From the NCBI RefSeq assembly GCF_905220365.1, contig NC_061124.1, forward strand, positions 9,240,501-9,304,500: DNA of 64,000 nt. Direction: 5' to 3'. This document shows, one piece after another, positions 1 to 11,832 of this stretch. A program made the position numbers and the translations under genes. The stretch comes from Vanessa cardui. Lineage: Eukaryota; Arthropoda; Insecta; Lepidoptera; Nymphalidae. Every line of letters begins with the position of its first letter. Positions within the stretch are counted from its first letter, which is position 1. The notes below the pieces were generated by a model. The model did not search any database and was not told the origin of the DNA. It was given only the letters and a program-made list of their open reading frames with translations.

Positions 1-3000
1 TGAGCTGTAAAGACCATCTCCACCTGTTACAAAGAAAGGTAAATCATTGATTAATGCTTAAAACATTAAAAATTACCTTATTGACTCTACCTATAAATGT
101 TACATAGGGGTCGTTAGTCAAATAGTATTTGTGTTTCATTCTTTCAAATGTCAAATCAATGCAGACAGAAAGAGAGAAATGAACTTTAACTAAAGACTAT
201 AGCTATGGGTATGTTTAAATCTTTATAAGCACAAAAAGATCAAAATACCTTTCCGGGTTTAGAGATAACTAGATCTTGAGCCTTGTATTGGTCCCCATGG
301 GCATGACGCCCAATAACTATGGCTTTGGTCCATCCAGGAATGACACGGGGAATGCTCTGGCAGAGGATGGGCTCGCGGAATACGGTGCCACCGAGAATAT
401 TTCTGATGGTTCCATTAGGACTTAGCCACATTTTCTTGAGTTTGAATTCTAAAAAAAAAAAATTAGAGGTAAAAATAATGTAAACTTAACTAAACACTTA
501 AGCTCTTATGAGTCAACAGGATATTTTTCATTTTTTGAGAGTGGTTAAAACATTCGTTCCCCCGCGGTGAAGTAGACATAGTTGAACTGATGCATCTTTT
601 AAAGACAAAGCATAAACTTAAAGTATAAAAATCCTATGGTATTCGTACTCGTACTCGACGAACCCTATGTTTTGATATAGTCGACCATTTCTTCATCTTC
701 ACAGATGCTTCAAACGCTGTACACGGATAGAGGTAATTCAAGAGGTTCAGTATTCAAATATAGTAATAGTATATTTAATTGTTTTCGTAATTAACCTTCA
801 ACTCGCTGTTCGTCGGGTGTTATGGTCGCGCATTTGATACCGACGTTATGTTTGAGAATCGCGTGAGCTGCATCGATGGTTACTTGGTCTTCGGTTGCAT
901 CACGGTGCGGCAGCCCCAGATCGAAATATAGACATTCTAACTGGAATTTTATTATATTTTAAATAAACTCATCATCAATTCTTAAAATTTTAAATTGTCC
1001 AAAAAAACTATTATCATATCAGCGTTATTGGAAAATCTCTTTGAGATGATCTAATAATGAGAATAAACGTAAAGATGTTTCCGTTATGTTAAGTGATAAA
1101 GGTTATGACAAGGAATTCCCCAGTATATTATCTAATCTTGTCATTTGTGAAAATTCTATAACGAAATATAAAGTGGGTATAATGAAAAATAATATTAATC
1201 CTAAGATCAATCAATCTATGTACACGATGTTAATCAATGTGATTGTAGTTAATATTTGTTATTTTTCATGCAGGATATGTTTTACTACTGAGTTAGTAGT
1301 TCTTCTTAGCGGAATCCATTTTTTGGATCAGTGAGAGTTTCAGGTTATATGTATATCTATATTAATATTATAAATATGAAAGGAACTTAGTCTGTCTGTG
1401 GCTCTTTCACGACCAAACCGCTGAACCGATTTGGATGAATTTGGTATAAAACAAACTGTAAATTCAAGAAAGGACATAGGCTACTTTTTTTGCCGGATGA
1501 CATCCAACACCCTAAGACGCGAACGAAGCCGCGAGCGACTACTAGTATTATATATTTAGACTCTCAAAAAAAATATACAATACGTATGACATATATTTAT
1601 TAGAACTTGTATAAACAATGCTCTAATAAACTTATGATAAGAAAGTCACATAAAACTCGTTGATAGCTACATTAGTGATAATGCTTAAATACCTATTTGC
1701 CTCTTGTATGAACTATTTGAGCAAGCAGCGTTTGTCTTTCCGAAGGCTATATTTTGATCAAAACCGAAGTGAATTAAGCATGGTTATGATAGTAATATTA
1801 TACTATCAAAATAAACTAATTAACGTATTTTTTATTTAAATTTTGATTTGAAATATTTCATTATGAATGAATAAATTAACGATATTAGTTTAAAAATCAG
1901 AATACATACATATACTATACATTAGTTAAGACAGGAAATTCGGGTATGTACCAGAAATTTACTATAAAAAAAATAATAGTAAATGATACAAACTTTTACA
2001 TGATTGTTATTATTATTAAAGACACGTCAGTTTTTTTAAAGGAATGAAAAAATAATTTTATCTGCGACAATCATTCAATTTAAAAACCAGTCCATGGGTC
2101 CGTTTTTAAAAATAAATGTCCTCTAAAGCTTGTTTTCGTTAAAACTACTTTCATGGACCTCCTTGGACTTAAGCTTGTAAAACATATTCGCGCATTGCAA
2201 TATATGGGGATATTGACCCCAAAATATAGAAGAAACTTGAAAAGAATACTGCCAACTTCGCGTTCGCGTCGGGCAGAATATATTGAACACATAATACAAT
2301 TTTATTTGTAGATAATGCCACATTAAAGAGTTCTATTGCTCTAATTGAGAAATTTAAATGTTATTATTATAAATGTAAAGAAAAAATAATTAAAAATTAC
2401 AGAGGAGGAACTAAAGAGTGACGACCAAGATAAATTATGTAACCATAGATTGAGATTCCATTTAATATTTTTATAACATTATGAGGTTCATACTGTTTTA
2501 AATATATTTTACAGTAAATCCATTTTATGGAGTCTTTCAAAACAAACTGATTTTGGTTACAAATTATAGAATTCATCATTTAAAAAAGGCTTATAATGAA
2601 CAGTAATTACAATAATTAAAAAATAGTTTTTTTTTGTATTAGCAAATTTCTATATGAAAGCTTTATTTATGTTATTTATATAATAACTATTTGTTTGTCT
2701 ATACAAAGATGTAACATTAAATAACTTTACACATAAAAATGTATATTTTAGCATTATTTTAAACATGCATGTTCTTTTGAAATTATTATGATGTGAATGA
2801 AGACACAAATTCATGTTACTAAAGTTTATTTTGTGAAAAAAAATTGTTTGTGTTGTATTGTCAAATATTAATCTTAAAAAATATTATAATTAAATTTAGT
2901 AAAATTATATACAATATTATTATTAGTTACGTTCACTTCTATTGTGTACTCAAAAGCATTTTTAGTTGGTTACTGTTTTACAATGTCACAAAGTATTCAA

Positions 3001-4720
3001 TTGAAGAAAGCAAAATAAATATACAAACCCCAATATTACTAATTATTTTATCATTAAATATACATATGACCACTTTGTAGCAATCACATTTTATTTTTCT
3101 TCTTTGATTGATATTATTATGTAATGAAATTCAAGAGATATACATGAGCCATCTAAAGTTATCTTAGCCTTTACATGTGCATTGACATTGTAATGAGTAT
3201 TAGACGCAGCTTGCTTATAGGTGATACACTACTGGTAATGGTGCATAAAATGATAGTAACAAAACATGGAACCTAATTGACTAGACCCCTGTACCAATAA
3301 TGAAATTGGCTCACTCACCACTTTTAATAGATATACATACAAAGTTTTTGTTGGAGCCAGACTAACAGCTCAATGGATGTATTCTTGTTAAACATGCACT
3401 GGTCCCTAGCAAAGATTTAAAGATCTTAGAAAATTAATGTGCCATTGTTAAAACTAGATAACGCTGCTGTGCCACAAAATACATTAAAAGATAACATTCA
3501 AACCAGGCTCGGTCTGATGATTATCTGTAATTGTTTTGTATTAATATATAAAATTTCTAAATATAACTTATGAAAAAAAATGTTGTTTATATGAGAAATG
3601 CAATTGAGTCATTTTTTTCTTATTTATTCATAATAACACATTGTAGAAATGCTTTGAGGCGGATATTGATTTGTGATAACCTTGAAACCAAATTATAACA
3701 TCTCGTATTTATTATATCTTCGTTACAATTTAATTATCTTTTAAACAGTACAAGTAGATATCTACACTTTTTATGTAATCAAAATGTGTACAGTAGTCAT
3801 AGTCAGTACTTAGTATTTAAACAATGCAAGCGAAGAAAAGTAATTGATACTTCAATTTATTTTAATGGGTTTTAACGAGACTAATGTACTTTATGTCTTT
3901 AACTACAAAAATTGTAACTATAGTTCACAGTTTTGAAATAATCATACCTTGACATATGGAAATATCAGCTTCTCCTTAATTTTTTCCCAAATAATCCGAG
4001 TCATCTCATCACCGTCCATTTCCACCACAGGTTTTGCTGCAACCACTCTCTTTGCAGTTGCATCTACAAACATAACCAGCATTATAGAATTTTGTGAATC
4101 ACACCTTGGTGAATGATATTGAAATAAATAAAAATAAAGTATGTTAAAAACTACAAACAAATGAAATATATACATGTATAGGTAATAAAATAATATTAAA
4201 TATTTATCAATTAAAATAATACTTTTAACTATTTATTTACACATTAAATTTATATTAGTTTTATTTATATACTTTTATTTTATATTCAAATCTGATGAAT
4301 GACTTATTGAGAATATTTACTTTCATAAAATTGTTTTTGTTTGTTATGATATTTACCACATAACTTATTAATTGAATAAAGATGAATTATTTATTTATTT
4401 TCTGAGAAATATGCTTGAATATATTACATAAATATCTACAAAAAAAAAAAGAAATTGCCGATACTTTGTAATACTCTAATTACAGCTCAAACCGCTAATA
4501 ACCTTTTAGACCGCTCGTCGACCGGTTTCTTTATTTTTTTTAATTCTTTTGTACAGTTGTAATTAAACACAATGATTTACTTATTAATTATATAATTTAA
4601 ATTCCTACCGACATATAACGTAAAAAATTAAAATAAAAAATATTACTTACAATTTCTTGTTGAATAAAGAGTTTGTTCGGAAACATATTTAAGCAAACGT
4701 TTAGCGTTTCTTCCAACCAT
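1..4720 (-). CDS. IDH2: NADP-dependent isocitrate dehydrogenase, mitochondrial (5' part, runs off left edge)
   Basis: Oxidatively decarboxylates isocitrate to 2-oxoglutarate with NADP in the mitochondrial matrix. Minus-strand exons that join in frame are 4720-4651 (start), 4063-3948, 940-796, 448-249, and 23-1 (continuing outside the window). Exon 1 gives a basic, acid-poor N-terminus (MVGRNAKRLLKYVSEQTLYS) typical of a mitochondrial presequence. Exon 2 carries the family hallmark VVEMDGDEMTRIIWEKIKEK. Exon 3 has LGLPHRDATEDQVTIDAA and IKCATITPDE. Exon 4 has the substrate-binding stretch WLSPNGTIRNILGGTVFRE and IIGRHA-like IVIGRHAHGDQYKA. About 183 residues are visible of a family length near 400-450; the Rossmann-like C-terminal half is outside. 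The start is the only ATG in frame before the presequence. Introns carry one Helitron-like insertion (1356-1545). Identification is firm. The mitochondrial form is inferred from the presequence; an alternative cytosolic first exon cannot be excluded. Confidence 0.95.
941..3947. other. IDH intron 2, AT-rich noncoding sequence
   Basis: About 3 kb separates IDH exons 2 and 3. Apart from the short Helitron-like insertion at 1356-1545, I see only AT-rich sequence without a supported ORF, RNA gene or conserved motif. The short ORFs here have no recognisable protein content. Confidence 0.6.
1356..1545 (+). mobile_element. Non-autonomous Helitron-like element, copy 1
   Basis: 190-bp element starting TC after an A, and ending CTAG before a T, as expected for Helitrons inserting between A and T. 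A short GC stem (around GCGAACGAAGCCGC) lies about 10 nt before the CTAG end. A copy of exactly the same length, 61448-61637, shares the core 'ctctttcacgaccaaac' and 'ataggctacttttt'. It codes for nothing. Class assignment rests on the terminal structure, not on a transposase. Confidence 0.65.
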
Positions 4721-5314
4721 ACTTAATGTTTTCTAAAAATACTAGGGAAAAAACAAAATTATTTTGTAATCTAATCAGTCTATTTTTTCTAAAAGTATTA
4801 CGACGCTCACAACTTCGCGTGTAAACGTGTCAGTCGCTTATAAAGTTAAACATATACCTACAGGCTCAATTTTTATCATAGTTCAGTTGACGCTGGTATA
4901 GAAGTCGCAGATATGCCACATTGACTAAAGTGAACATTATAGCATTGGATACAGTACGAATATGCGAATACGATGCAATATTTCTTATATTAGATTTGTT
5001 GAAAAATTTAGCCAAACAAATCATATCAGAAAAACGCTATCTCATCGTTTTTTTTTGTAACGTCCGATTTGTCCAACCCTATGTTTCCTTACTAGTTCTA
5101 TTTGGCAAATATGATAATTTATTACATTCATTGTTAATCGCTATTCTCAGAGACGCCAATTAATGATTTGTTACACAATTGCAACGTCATTCATGCTTTC
5201 AAGCTCTAGTCAGATTTTAAGATCAAAGGCTTCCTTAATAATACGAATCAAAATGAGGTTACTTTTGTTTTAAAATCGTTTTGTACAAAATGTTAATTGA
5301 CATTTATAGTAATT
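4721..5314. other. IDH upstream/promoter region
   Basis: Noncoding stretch between the IDH start codon (minus strand, 4720) and the 3' end of the LINE. It should hold the IDH 5'UTR and promoter; I see no TATA box or other element that I can place with confidence. A short ORF at 4921-5163 has no recognisable content and is not called. Confidence 0.4.
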
Positions 5315-5597
5315 TAGTTTATTCTTTATTGTACACCACACAGTGAAATAAAAAAATACAAATGACAAAGATATGGCCTAGATATAACAGGCGTACAATT
5401 TTGGCGACCTTATCGCTACATAGCGATCTCTTCCAGGCAACCAACGGTGTAGGATAGGTCATAGAATATAAGGTGGGTGGTGCTCTACTAATAAATAAAA
5501 TAATATGAATCTATTAATAAAACTATGAAATAAATATAAATATAGAATACACAAATTATAAATCCATTAATAAATTATATTGTCAATACATATAAAA

Positions 5598-5600
5598 TAA

Positions 5601-5632
<32 letters not shown>
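5598..5632. repeat. (TA)n microsatellite
   Basis: A run of alternating AT of about 30 bases inside the 3'UTR of LINE family A. Length is likely to vary between individuals. Confidence 0.9.
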
Positions 5633-5634
<2 letters not shown>

Positions 5635-5726
5635 CTAAATACAATGAGTAAGAATATAAACGATGTCTTCAAACATAACGAAAAAATAAATAAATGAACA
5701 AAATAAAAAACAGAAAAAAGAAATCA

Positions 5727-8690
5727 TTAACGTAAAGGAACTTGAGACAGAAAGTGATTTTTTAAAAGTTTTTTAAAAATAAATAAGGTTTTGGCCTCCC
5801 GAATATTTAAAGGAAGGTTGTTCCAGAGCGTAATAGCCTGAATTGTAAATGATTTTTTATAAAAAATAGACTTATGTTCGGGCACCCTTAAAATCAGTCT
5901 CTTCGTAGAACGAGGGTGTTCTCCGGGTTTTCCTAAAAATATAAATTTTTCCTTCAGGTAAGGGGGAGTAACAGGGTGAAACAACACACAGTAAAGTATA
6001 GACAGGACATGCATATTCCGGCGAAGTCTGATGGGTAGCCACTTGAGACGGGAACGAAATTGCGATACGTGGTCGAATTTTCGTAATCCAAATATAAACC
6101 GAATAAAGGTATTTTGAAGTCTCTCAAGTTTATTTAACTGGTCTTCGGATAAGTCCACAAAGCTTGTATCAGCATAATCCAAAATAGGAAAGAGTAGAGT
6201 TTGTGCAAGCACAATTTTGGTAGGAATGGGAAGAAAATTTCGAAGACGACGCAAAGAACTCAGCGCGAAGAACACCTTCCTGCTGATTTCATTCACATGG
6301 CGAGTCCAGCTAAGAGAATTATCAACGAAAACTCCAAGGTTTTTGACAGAATCGCAATAAGGAATGACAGTATTGTCAAACATTATCAGAGGCAAGGAGG
6401 ACCAGTCGACTTTGGATAATTGTTTCCGGCTGCCAATAATTATGGCTTGAGATTTACTAGGGTTGACATTAAGACCAAAAGTTTTACTCCATTCAAGAAT
6501 GATATTGAGGTCATTATTCATCCTTGTGATTGCCAGCGGAAGATTTTCCACAGTCGACTGGGTGTAAATTTGGACATCGTCTGCATACATGTGGTAGAGA
6601 GAAGAAAGGTTGTGAGTAATAGAATTAATGAAAATAGAGAAAAGTAACGGTGACAAAACGCCGCCCTGTGGTACGCCAGCATAAATATTACACCACGACG
6701 TGTAAGTATCATCAGTACAAATACGTTGCCGACGACCACGAAGATAACTTTGAAACAAGTCAATGACTGCAGGAGACACTTTAAGAGAGCGCAGCTGACT
6801 CAGTAGGACATCAAAGTCAACACTATTGAAAGCATTGCTGAAATCCAACAAAGTCATAACAGTGAGCTGTTTACTGTCCATGCCTAATCGAATGTCATCG
6901 GTAACTTTTATAAGGGCAGTAACCGTACTATGTCCTGGGCGAAAACCAGATTGGAAAGGATTGAGCAAGTTGTTCTTGTTTAGGAAGAGATTTAATTGAA
7001 AGTGAATTAGTTTTTCAAGAACTTTTGACAGGAAGGGTAATATAGAGATAGGACGAAAATCGGAAAAGGTAACAGGATTAGCTTTCTTCGGCAGTGGTAA
7101 AATATTAGCGCTCTTCCATGCTTCAGGAAATACACAGCATGAGACACATTCATTTAGAATATATGTGATCAGGGGAGCGATAATATCAAGGAGAGGAATG
7201 ATCATAGTACGGCTAACATTATCGGTACCAATGGCATTAGATGAGACGGACAGCACGCTTTTCTTAACATCACACACAGTGAACTGACTTAACACAAAAG
7301 GAGGATGAGAAGGAGTTGAAGTCATAGAAAGTGAGTTAAGAGTACGTGATTTAGCTGAACTATCAAATGAGTTCGAAGGATTAGAAAAATATTGATTTAG
7401 GAGTTCTATATCAATATTAAGAACAGATGGATTATGAGAAGATTTACCAACTCCAACAGTCTCAAGAAATTTCCAAACTCTGTGAGAATCGCTATTCTCG
7501 ACTGAGGCATGAATGTGGCGACGTTGTGCATCCCTACATAATGTATTGCAGCGATTCCTAGCTTTAATATACTTACTACGATTTTCGTCAGATTTATTTA
7601 ATTTAAATTTACTTTTAGCAACATTTTTCCTGTGAATGCTAGTTTTTATGTCTTCAGTTAGCCAGGGTGCAGGAAGATGTTTCAGCTTTACTTGGTGAAT
7701 TGGCGCATGAACGTCGTACAGTTGATTGAGCAACGAGCTAAAGACATCAACCCCTTGCTCAATACAAGACGCCGACTCCACTGCTGACCAATCAATATTA
7801 CGCGCATCAGCACGTAGTTGTTCAACATCCATTCCAGCAAAAATACGCCGCAGAAGTATCTTAGGCTTAACTTTAGGAGGGCGCTGTTTATACGAAAGAA
7901 AAATTAAATCATGATAGGAAAAGGCATCGGCAGAACACTGACCGTGCTTGGAAACGAAATCAGGAGAAGACACAATTATAAGGTCAAGAAGAGAAGGAGT
8001 AGAATTTGGATATCTGTGGGTCGCTGAAAGGGGAAGAATATGCATGTTACACGCTTCGCAAACAGATACAAGCTTATGAGCTCTGCTGTCATCCTTCAGT
8101 AGACATGTGTTGAAGTCGCCCATTAATATGGTGTGACCATAATTTGGGACAAATGTTTCAACAAGGGCTTCGAAAGAGGAAAAGAAATTCGTTAATAGAG
8201 AGGGACTGTAAAAAACGCCAAGTAAAATTTTTGTCTGGCTTAGAGAAACTTCTACTAGTAAGTGTTCAGCCGAATCAACAGGAGGTGGCTGACATGACGA
8301 ACTTACAATTTTAAAAGGAATGTAGGATCTAAGATAGATCGCCACACCACCACCAGTCCTGTTGCTTCGATCATTACGAATGAGATGGAAACCTGGCAAA
8401 GAATACGAAGTAGACGGTAAACAGGGCTTAAGCCATGATTCCGATACTAAAATCGCATGAATATCACGGGACTCAAAAGAGGCAAGCATGTCAGGATAAT
8501 GGGCTGGAATACTTTGGGCATTTATGTGTACTACGTTAAGATTTTTCACACATTCAGAAAAGAGAGAATTAAGATTGGCGTTAAGAGGAAGGGAAGAAAT
8601 AGCACTTTGAAGACTTAAGTCACTCAATGACTCATCACCCGAAGATACCGAAAGAAAAGTGTGTCTAAGAATACTACAATTTGAAGACAT
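5727..8690 (-). CDS. LINE endonuclease/reverse transcriptase, intact 987-aa ORF
   Basis: Copies the element's RNA into a nicked chromosomal target. The N-terminal third is an AP-type endonuclease: NLNVVHINAQS at about residue 50, VSESWLKP, GGGVAIYLR, ILMGDFNTCL and SYHDLIF. The reverse transcriptase follows: FRPISILPFLSKVLEKLI, GFRPGHSTVTALIK, the first catalytic Asp in LLDFSNAFNSVD, GVPQGGVLSPLLFSIFINS, and the YADD catalytic box in MYADDVQIY. The C-terminus has the usual LINE tail (LLFPILDYADTS, LERLQNTFIRFIFG). No RNase H domain and no zinc-knuckle ORF1 are visible. There is no stop or frameshift over 2.96 kb, which suggests a recent insertion. The domain order fits the Jockey/CR1 group; the exact clade is not resolved by eye. 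Confidence 0.93.
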   Translation of the reverse strand: MSSNCSILRHTFLSVSSGDESLSDLSLQSAISSLPLNANLNSLFSECVKNLNVVHINAQSIPAHYPDMLASFESRDIHAILVSESWLKPCLPSTSYSLPGFHLIRNDRSNRTGGGVAIYLRSYIPFKIVSSSCQPPPVDSAEHLLVEVSLSQTKILLGVFYSPSLLTNFFSSFEALVETFVPNYGHTILMGDFNTCLLKDDSRAHKLVSVCEACNMHILPLSATHRYPNSTPSLLDLIIVSSPDFVSKHGQCSADAFSYHDLIFLSYKQRPPKVKPKILLRRIFAGMDVEQLRADARNIDWSAVESASCIEQGVDVFSSLLNQLYDVHAPIHQVKLKHLPAPWLTEDIKTSIHRKNVAKSKFKLNKSDENRSKYIKARNRCNTLCRDAQRRHIHASVENSDSHRVWKFLETVGVGKSSHNPSVLNIDIELLNQYFSNPSNSFDSSAKSRTLNSLSMTSTPSHPPFVLSQFTVCDVKKSVLSVSSNAIGTDNVSRTMIIPLLDIIAPLITYILNECVSCCVFPEAWKSANILPLPKKANPVTFSDFRPISILPFLSKVLEKLIHFQLNLFLNKNNLLNPFQSGFRPGHSTVTALIKVTDDIRLGMDSKQLTVMTLLDFSNAFNSVDFDVLLSQLRSLKVSPAVIDLFQSYLRGRRQRICTDDTYTSWCNIYAGVPQGGVLSPLLFSIFINSITHNLSSLYHMYADDVQIYTQSTVENLPLAITRMNNDLNIILEWSKTFGLNVNPSKSQAIIIGSRKQLSKVDWSSLPLIMFDNTVIPYCDSVKNLGVFVDNSLSWTRHVNEISRKVFFALSSLRRLRNFLPIPTKIVLAQTLLFPILDYADTSFVDLSEDQLNKLERLQNTFIRFIFGLRKFDHVSQFRSRLKWLPIRLRRNMHVLSILYCVLFHPVTPPYLKEKFIFLGKPGEHPRSTKRLILRVPEHKSIFYKKSFTIQAITLWNNLPLNIREAKTLFIFKKLLKNHFLSQVPLR

Positions 8691-11101
8691 TGTAATTATA
8701 AATATATAACAATAAAATAAAAAAAAATAAAAGTTAGAATAATTAAAATATGTATGTATATAAAAAAATAAATAAAAAACTAATAATAATAATTTTAAAA
8801 ATTAACTTAAAAGTAAAACTAGTTTACTTAATTTACTGTTACTGTGCCCGATATCCACCGGCGGCATGAAAGAGATCAAAAGTATAACAAAACGTAGTTC
8901 AAAAATAATTGTTTACAAAATAAAAGTTGTAAAAGTAAAAAGAAAAAAGAAAAAAAAATCAAGAATAACAATTAAAAATGAATCAAATGGTGTTTTTGTA
9001 CCTTATTAGTTTAGTTAGAACATATCTTAAGAATAATTGATAAACAAAAGAGAGTAAATTGGTTGCCTACGTTTATCTCTCAATCTGTTTTATTCTTTCG
9101 AGTGTGAGTGTAAATTATACCCTCTAGCGTTATCAAAGTTTCATAGATTTGAGAAATACTTTTCATACCAGTTACAAATATATTTGGTTCAATGTAGCAT
9201 AATTAATAACATTGTAAACTGTTTTTATATAGGTGGAAACAATATCAGAACAGAAATCCAATAGTTATTTTCTGTTTTCTTAATATGCTTGCCCTGAAAT
9301 GCTTTACTTTTTCATGAAATATGATCGTTACATTACGTTAAACAAAAAGCAACAAAAAGTCATGAAATTCCCGATACTTATGACGTTTTGATCACGAGAA
9401 AACTATCCTCTTTAGGCGATCTAGAGATGTATGTTTTAATAGTTAGATAAGACAGTATAATGAAAATTTATCGTGGAGCAAACTTTAATTACTCTATCTC
9501 TCATTGGTATTTGTTTTGAAAAAACTTTGAAAACTTGGGGTTTTGTTCTCAAATTTAGGGGAAATCAAGATATACAGCGGAATTTGTAGGGAAAAGATAA
9601 AAATAAAAAACTTAATATATCATCTGGAAAGAGTAGGAAGAAGAAGTACAATAAATGTATTGAAAAATAAAATTAAGTCGAACTAAATTTTTTATGTGTT
9701 ACTAGTGAGATGACGTCACATAGAGAGTTTGGATGAATAAGACAAGCTGTACCGACCCCAAATAAAACGGCATGAAAGTCTTTGTCTATCGTAGAATAGT
9801 CAATTAAGAAAAAATATGTCAATGCTGCCGCTATGGGTAACAAGAAGTAATTTCCAAAAATGTGTAGTTAATATATTTGATAGTAGTGTAATATGTTTGA
9901 TAATCTTTGATAAAGCCAGTTTAGCAGAAAAAAAGGCTGTTTTACGTACGTTTATGCTACGTATTATTGTGCATGATCTCGTGACGTCATAGTCTTGCGT
10001 CGTACGTTATGAATTTATATATTTGAATTACATATATATTTAAAATTATACAAAATAGTTTACATATTACTTATTCCAATCACAAGACGAATAAAGACAA
10101 ATAGTCAACTTTGACATTGAATTGACATTATGTGATTGGTGTCCATAATTCAAAGATTTGATTTTTAGAATGGGGTAGTTATTATCGAAATATTGGAAGT
10201 TTTCAATCAATCAATGATAATCTATTTTTAATGCAACTATGTTATAGCTATTCTAGTAGCAAAACGCATAGAATATATAAATCTAAGGTTTATCATACTC
10301 GTTCTGGGATGGGAATAAAATATCACTTTTCATTCAAGAATTATTTTACTGAGCCAATGTATTTATAATAAAATTGTTACTAGAAAAATATTTCTTCGTA
10401 TCACTATGTTATGTTTTTGTGTAACTATGTCAATGTTAAAGCCTTTGTTGTATTTCTGGATTATGAGTATGGATAACTGGTCGACAAATATGAAACAAAA
10501 TTAGTGTAACATGTCTCGAATACACCGTCTGTTTATTCATACTCTTTGATATGAGTGAGAGCGAACGAGGCCGGCCGGCAGGCAACGACACCCGGCGGCG
10601 ACCGGCACTATCCGTCCTTCGATGCAATAATAATATTCTGTGCTTTCTGCGAATGAGCTGGCTAGCTGCTCGTTGTGCTTTGTTCTGGTCAATTTCTTAA
10701 TTAAAAAAATAATTAGTAGTGTTGAAAATATCAAAATTAAAAAATACAGATGATAAATTGATTCGTAAATTAGAAACATAGAAAGGTAAGATTTTTAATT
10801 CTAACATAAGTGTTTGTGTTTATTTTTGACATGTGTTAATTTTAAAAAGTTAAGTTAAGCATGAATACACAATAACTTTACAAATTAGTACGTAACGATT
10901 ATTGAATTAAATACGTTGATATATTGTTTTAATTATACTTTGAAATTAAGGTATTCTTAAAAAAATGTTTTGCTAAGATAGATAAAAAAATATCTAGTAA
11001 CATATTTGTTTTGTATTTGTGAATTTTTGGATCCGAAATTAATCGTCCACGTAAACAAAATGTTCACTGTACAATAACCGATGTAAATATTCAGCTTAAT
11101 A
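8691..11101. other. Intergenic sequence between LINE A and the hAT element
   Basis: AT-rich noncoding DNA. The first few hundred bases may include the LINE 5'UTR. A locally GC-rich block at 10555-10620 followed by a consensus donor (AAAG|GTAAGA near 10785) could be the NNT promoter and an untranslated first exon; see the separate entry. I recognise nothing else. Confidence 0.4.
10560..10786 (+). promoter_or_regulatory. Possible NNT promoter / untranslated first exon
   Basis: Within AT-rich DNA, 10560-10620 is a GC- and CpG-rich island, followed by about 160 nt ending in AGAAAG|GTAAGA, a good 5' splice site. NNT coding exon 1 (ATG at 13440) is preceded by an acceptor-like CCAATTTTTAG about 20 nt upstream, so an untranslated exon upstream is expected. 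The link is an inference; no transcript evidence is available. Confidence 0.3.
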
Positions 11102-11109
11102 AATACGTG

Positions 11110-11824
11110 TAGAGTTGGGCATAATAGTTCGCAACTGAGATCGATCGGTTTAGTTCGCCGAACCTAAACGAACTAGTTCGCTCTTTTAGTTCTTCAGTTC
11201 CCAGCTGCTTACCGACTACTGAGCATCTGGGAACTGAGGACAAATGATCTAAAACAGCGATCTGACTCTTATTGACTCAAAAAAGGGCAGATCGTTCGCT
11301 CGTTTTGATACTGTACTTATTGTGACAATAATAAATTAAAATTTTCGACTTGAAATAAAAGATAAATGAATTGAATATTCGTAAAATATATTATATTGAT
11401 TGCAAACAAATAGGTTTATTATCAACCGACTTCAAAAAGGAGGAGGTTATCAATTCGTCTGTATTTTTTTTAGATAGTAATTAAAATCTCTAATCTTTTA
11501 GTATTTTTGCTTTTATATTTTTTATTCAATTTCAAAATAATCAACGATAACTAATACATATTCTCTTTCTTTACAATCATGTAAAAGTCAAACGAAAATA
11601 ATCAACTTTTAATATTCACCATATTAAATTATTTAGAAATTATCAACAATGAGGTAGAATACCGCGCGAGCGAGCGAGACAACATTAGTTTGTTTGGCGC
11701 AACCTTTCCTCGCTCAGTAACGAACTAACGAACTATGGATCGAAAAATCGGAGAACTAGTTCGCGTAGTTCATCTGTGGGAGCGACTCTTTCGAACTAGT
11801 TCGTTCGCGAACTACACAACTCTA
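11110..11824. mobile_element. Non-autonomous hAT transposon, 715 bp
   Basis: Flanked by a perfect 8-bp duplication AATACGTG (11102-11109 and 11825-11832), the hallmark of hAT insertion. Inverted termini read TAGAGTTGGGC.. at the left and TAGAGTTGTGT.. at the right (reverse complement). Both subterminal regions are packed with repeats of AACTAGTTCG/GTTCG. The interior is AT-rich and noncoding. Around 11421-11470 it holds a common insect repeat core (CCGACTTCAAAAAGGAGGAG), perhaps a nested insertion. Confidence 0.85.
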
Positions 11825-11832
11825 AATACGTG

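Larger units (their letters stand above)
5315..8690 (-). mobile_element. Non-LTR retrotransposon (LINE family A), nearly complete
   Basis: Minus-strand LINE consisting of the endonuclease/reverse transcriptase ORF (8690-5727) followed by a 3'UTR of about 400 bp that ends near 5315 with the signature '..cgctgtgtagcgataaggtcgcc..tgtacaataaag..' (read on the minus strand). The 3'UTR contains a (TA)n microsatellite at about 5601-5631. A 5'-truncated second copy of the same 3' end lies at 24815-24990. No ORF1 is seen upstream of ORF2, and no target-site duplication could be fixed. Confidence 0.9.

Noticed and set aside
2844..3080. 78-codon ORF in IDH intron 2
   Set aside because: Composition typical of translated AT-rich intron; no motif and no supporting signals.
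6201..7914. Several plus-strand and minus-strand ORFs inside the LINE
   Set aside because: All lie within the intact reverse transcriptase ORF in other frames.
8095..8125. Possible DNA-repair AP endonuclease gene
   Set aside because: The GDFN motif here is in frame with the LINE reverse transcriptase and is the element's own endonuclease domain.
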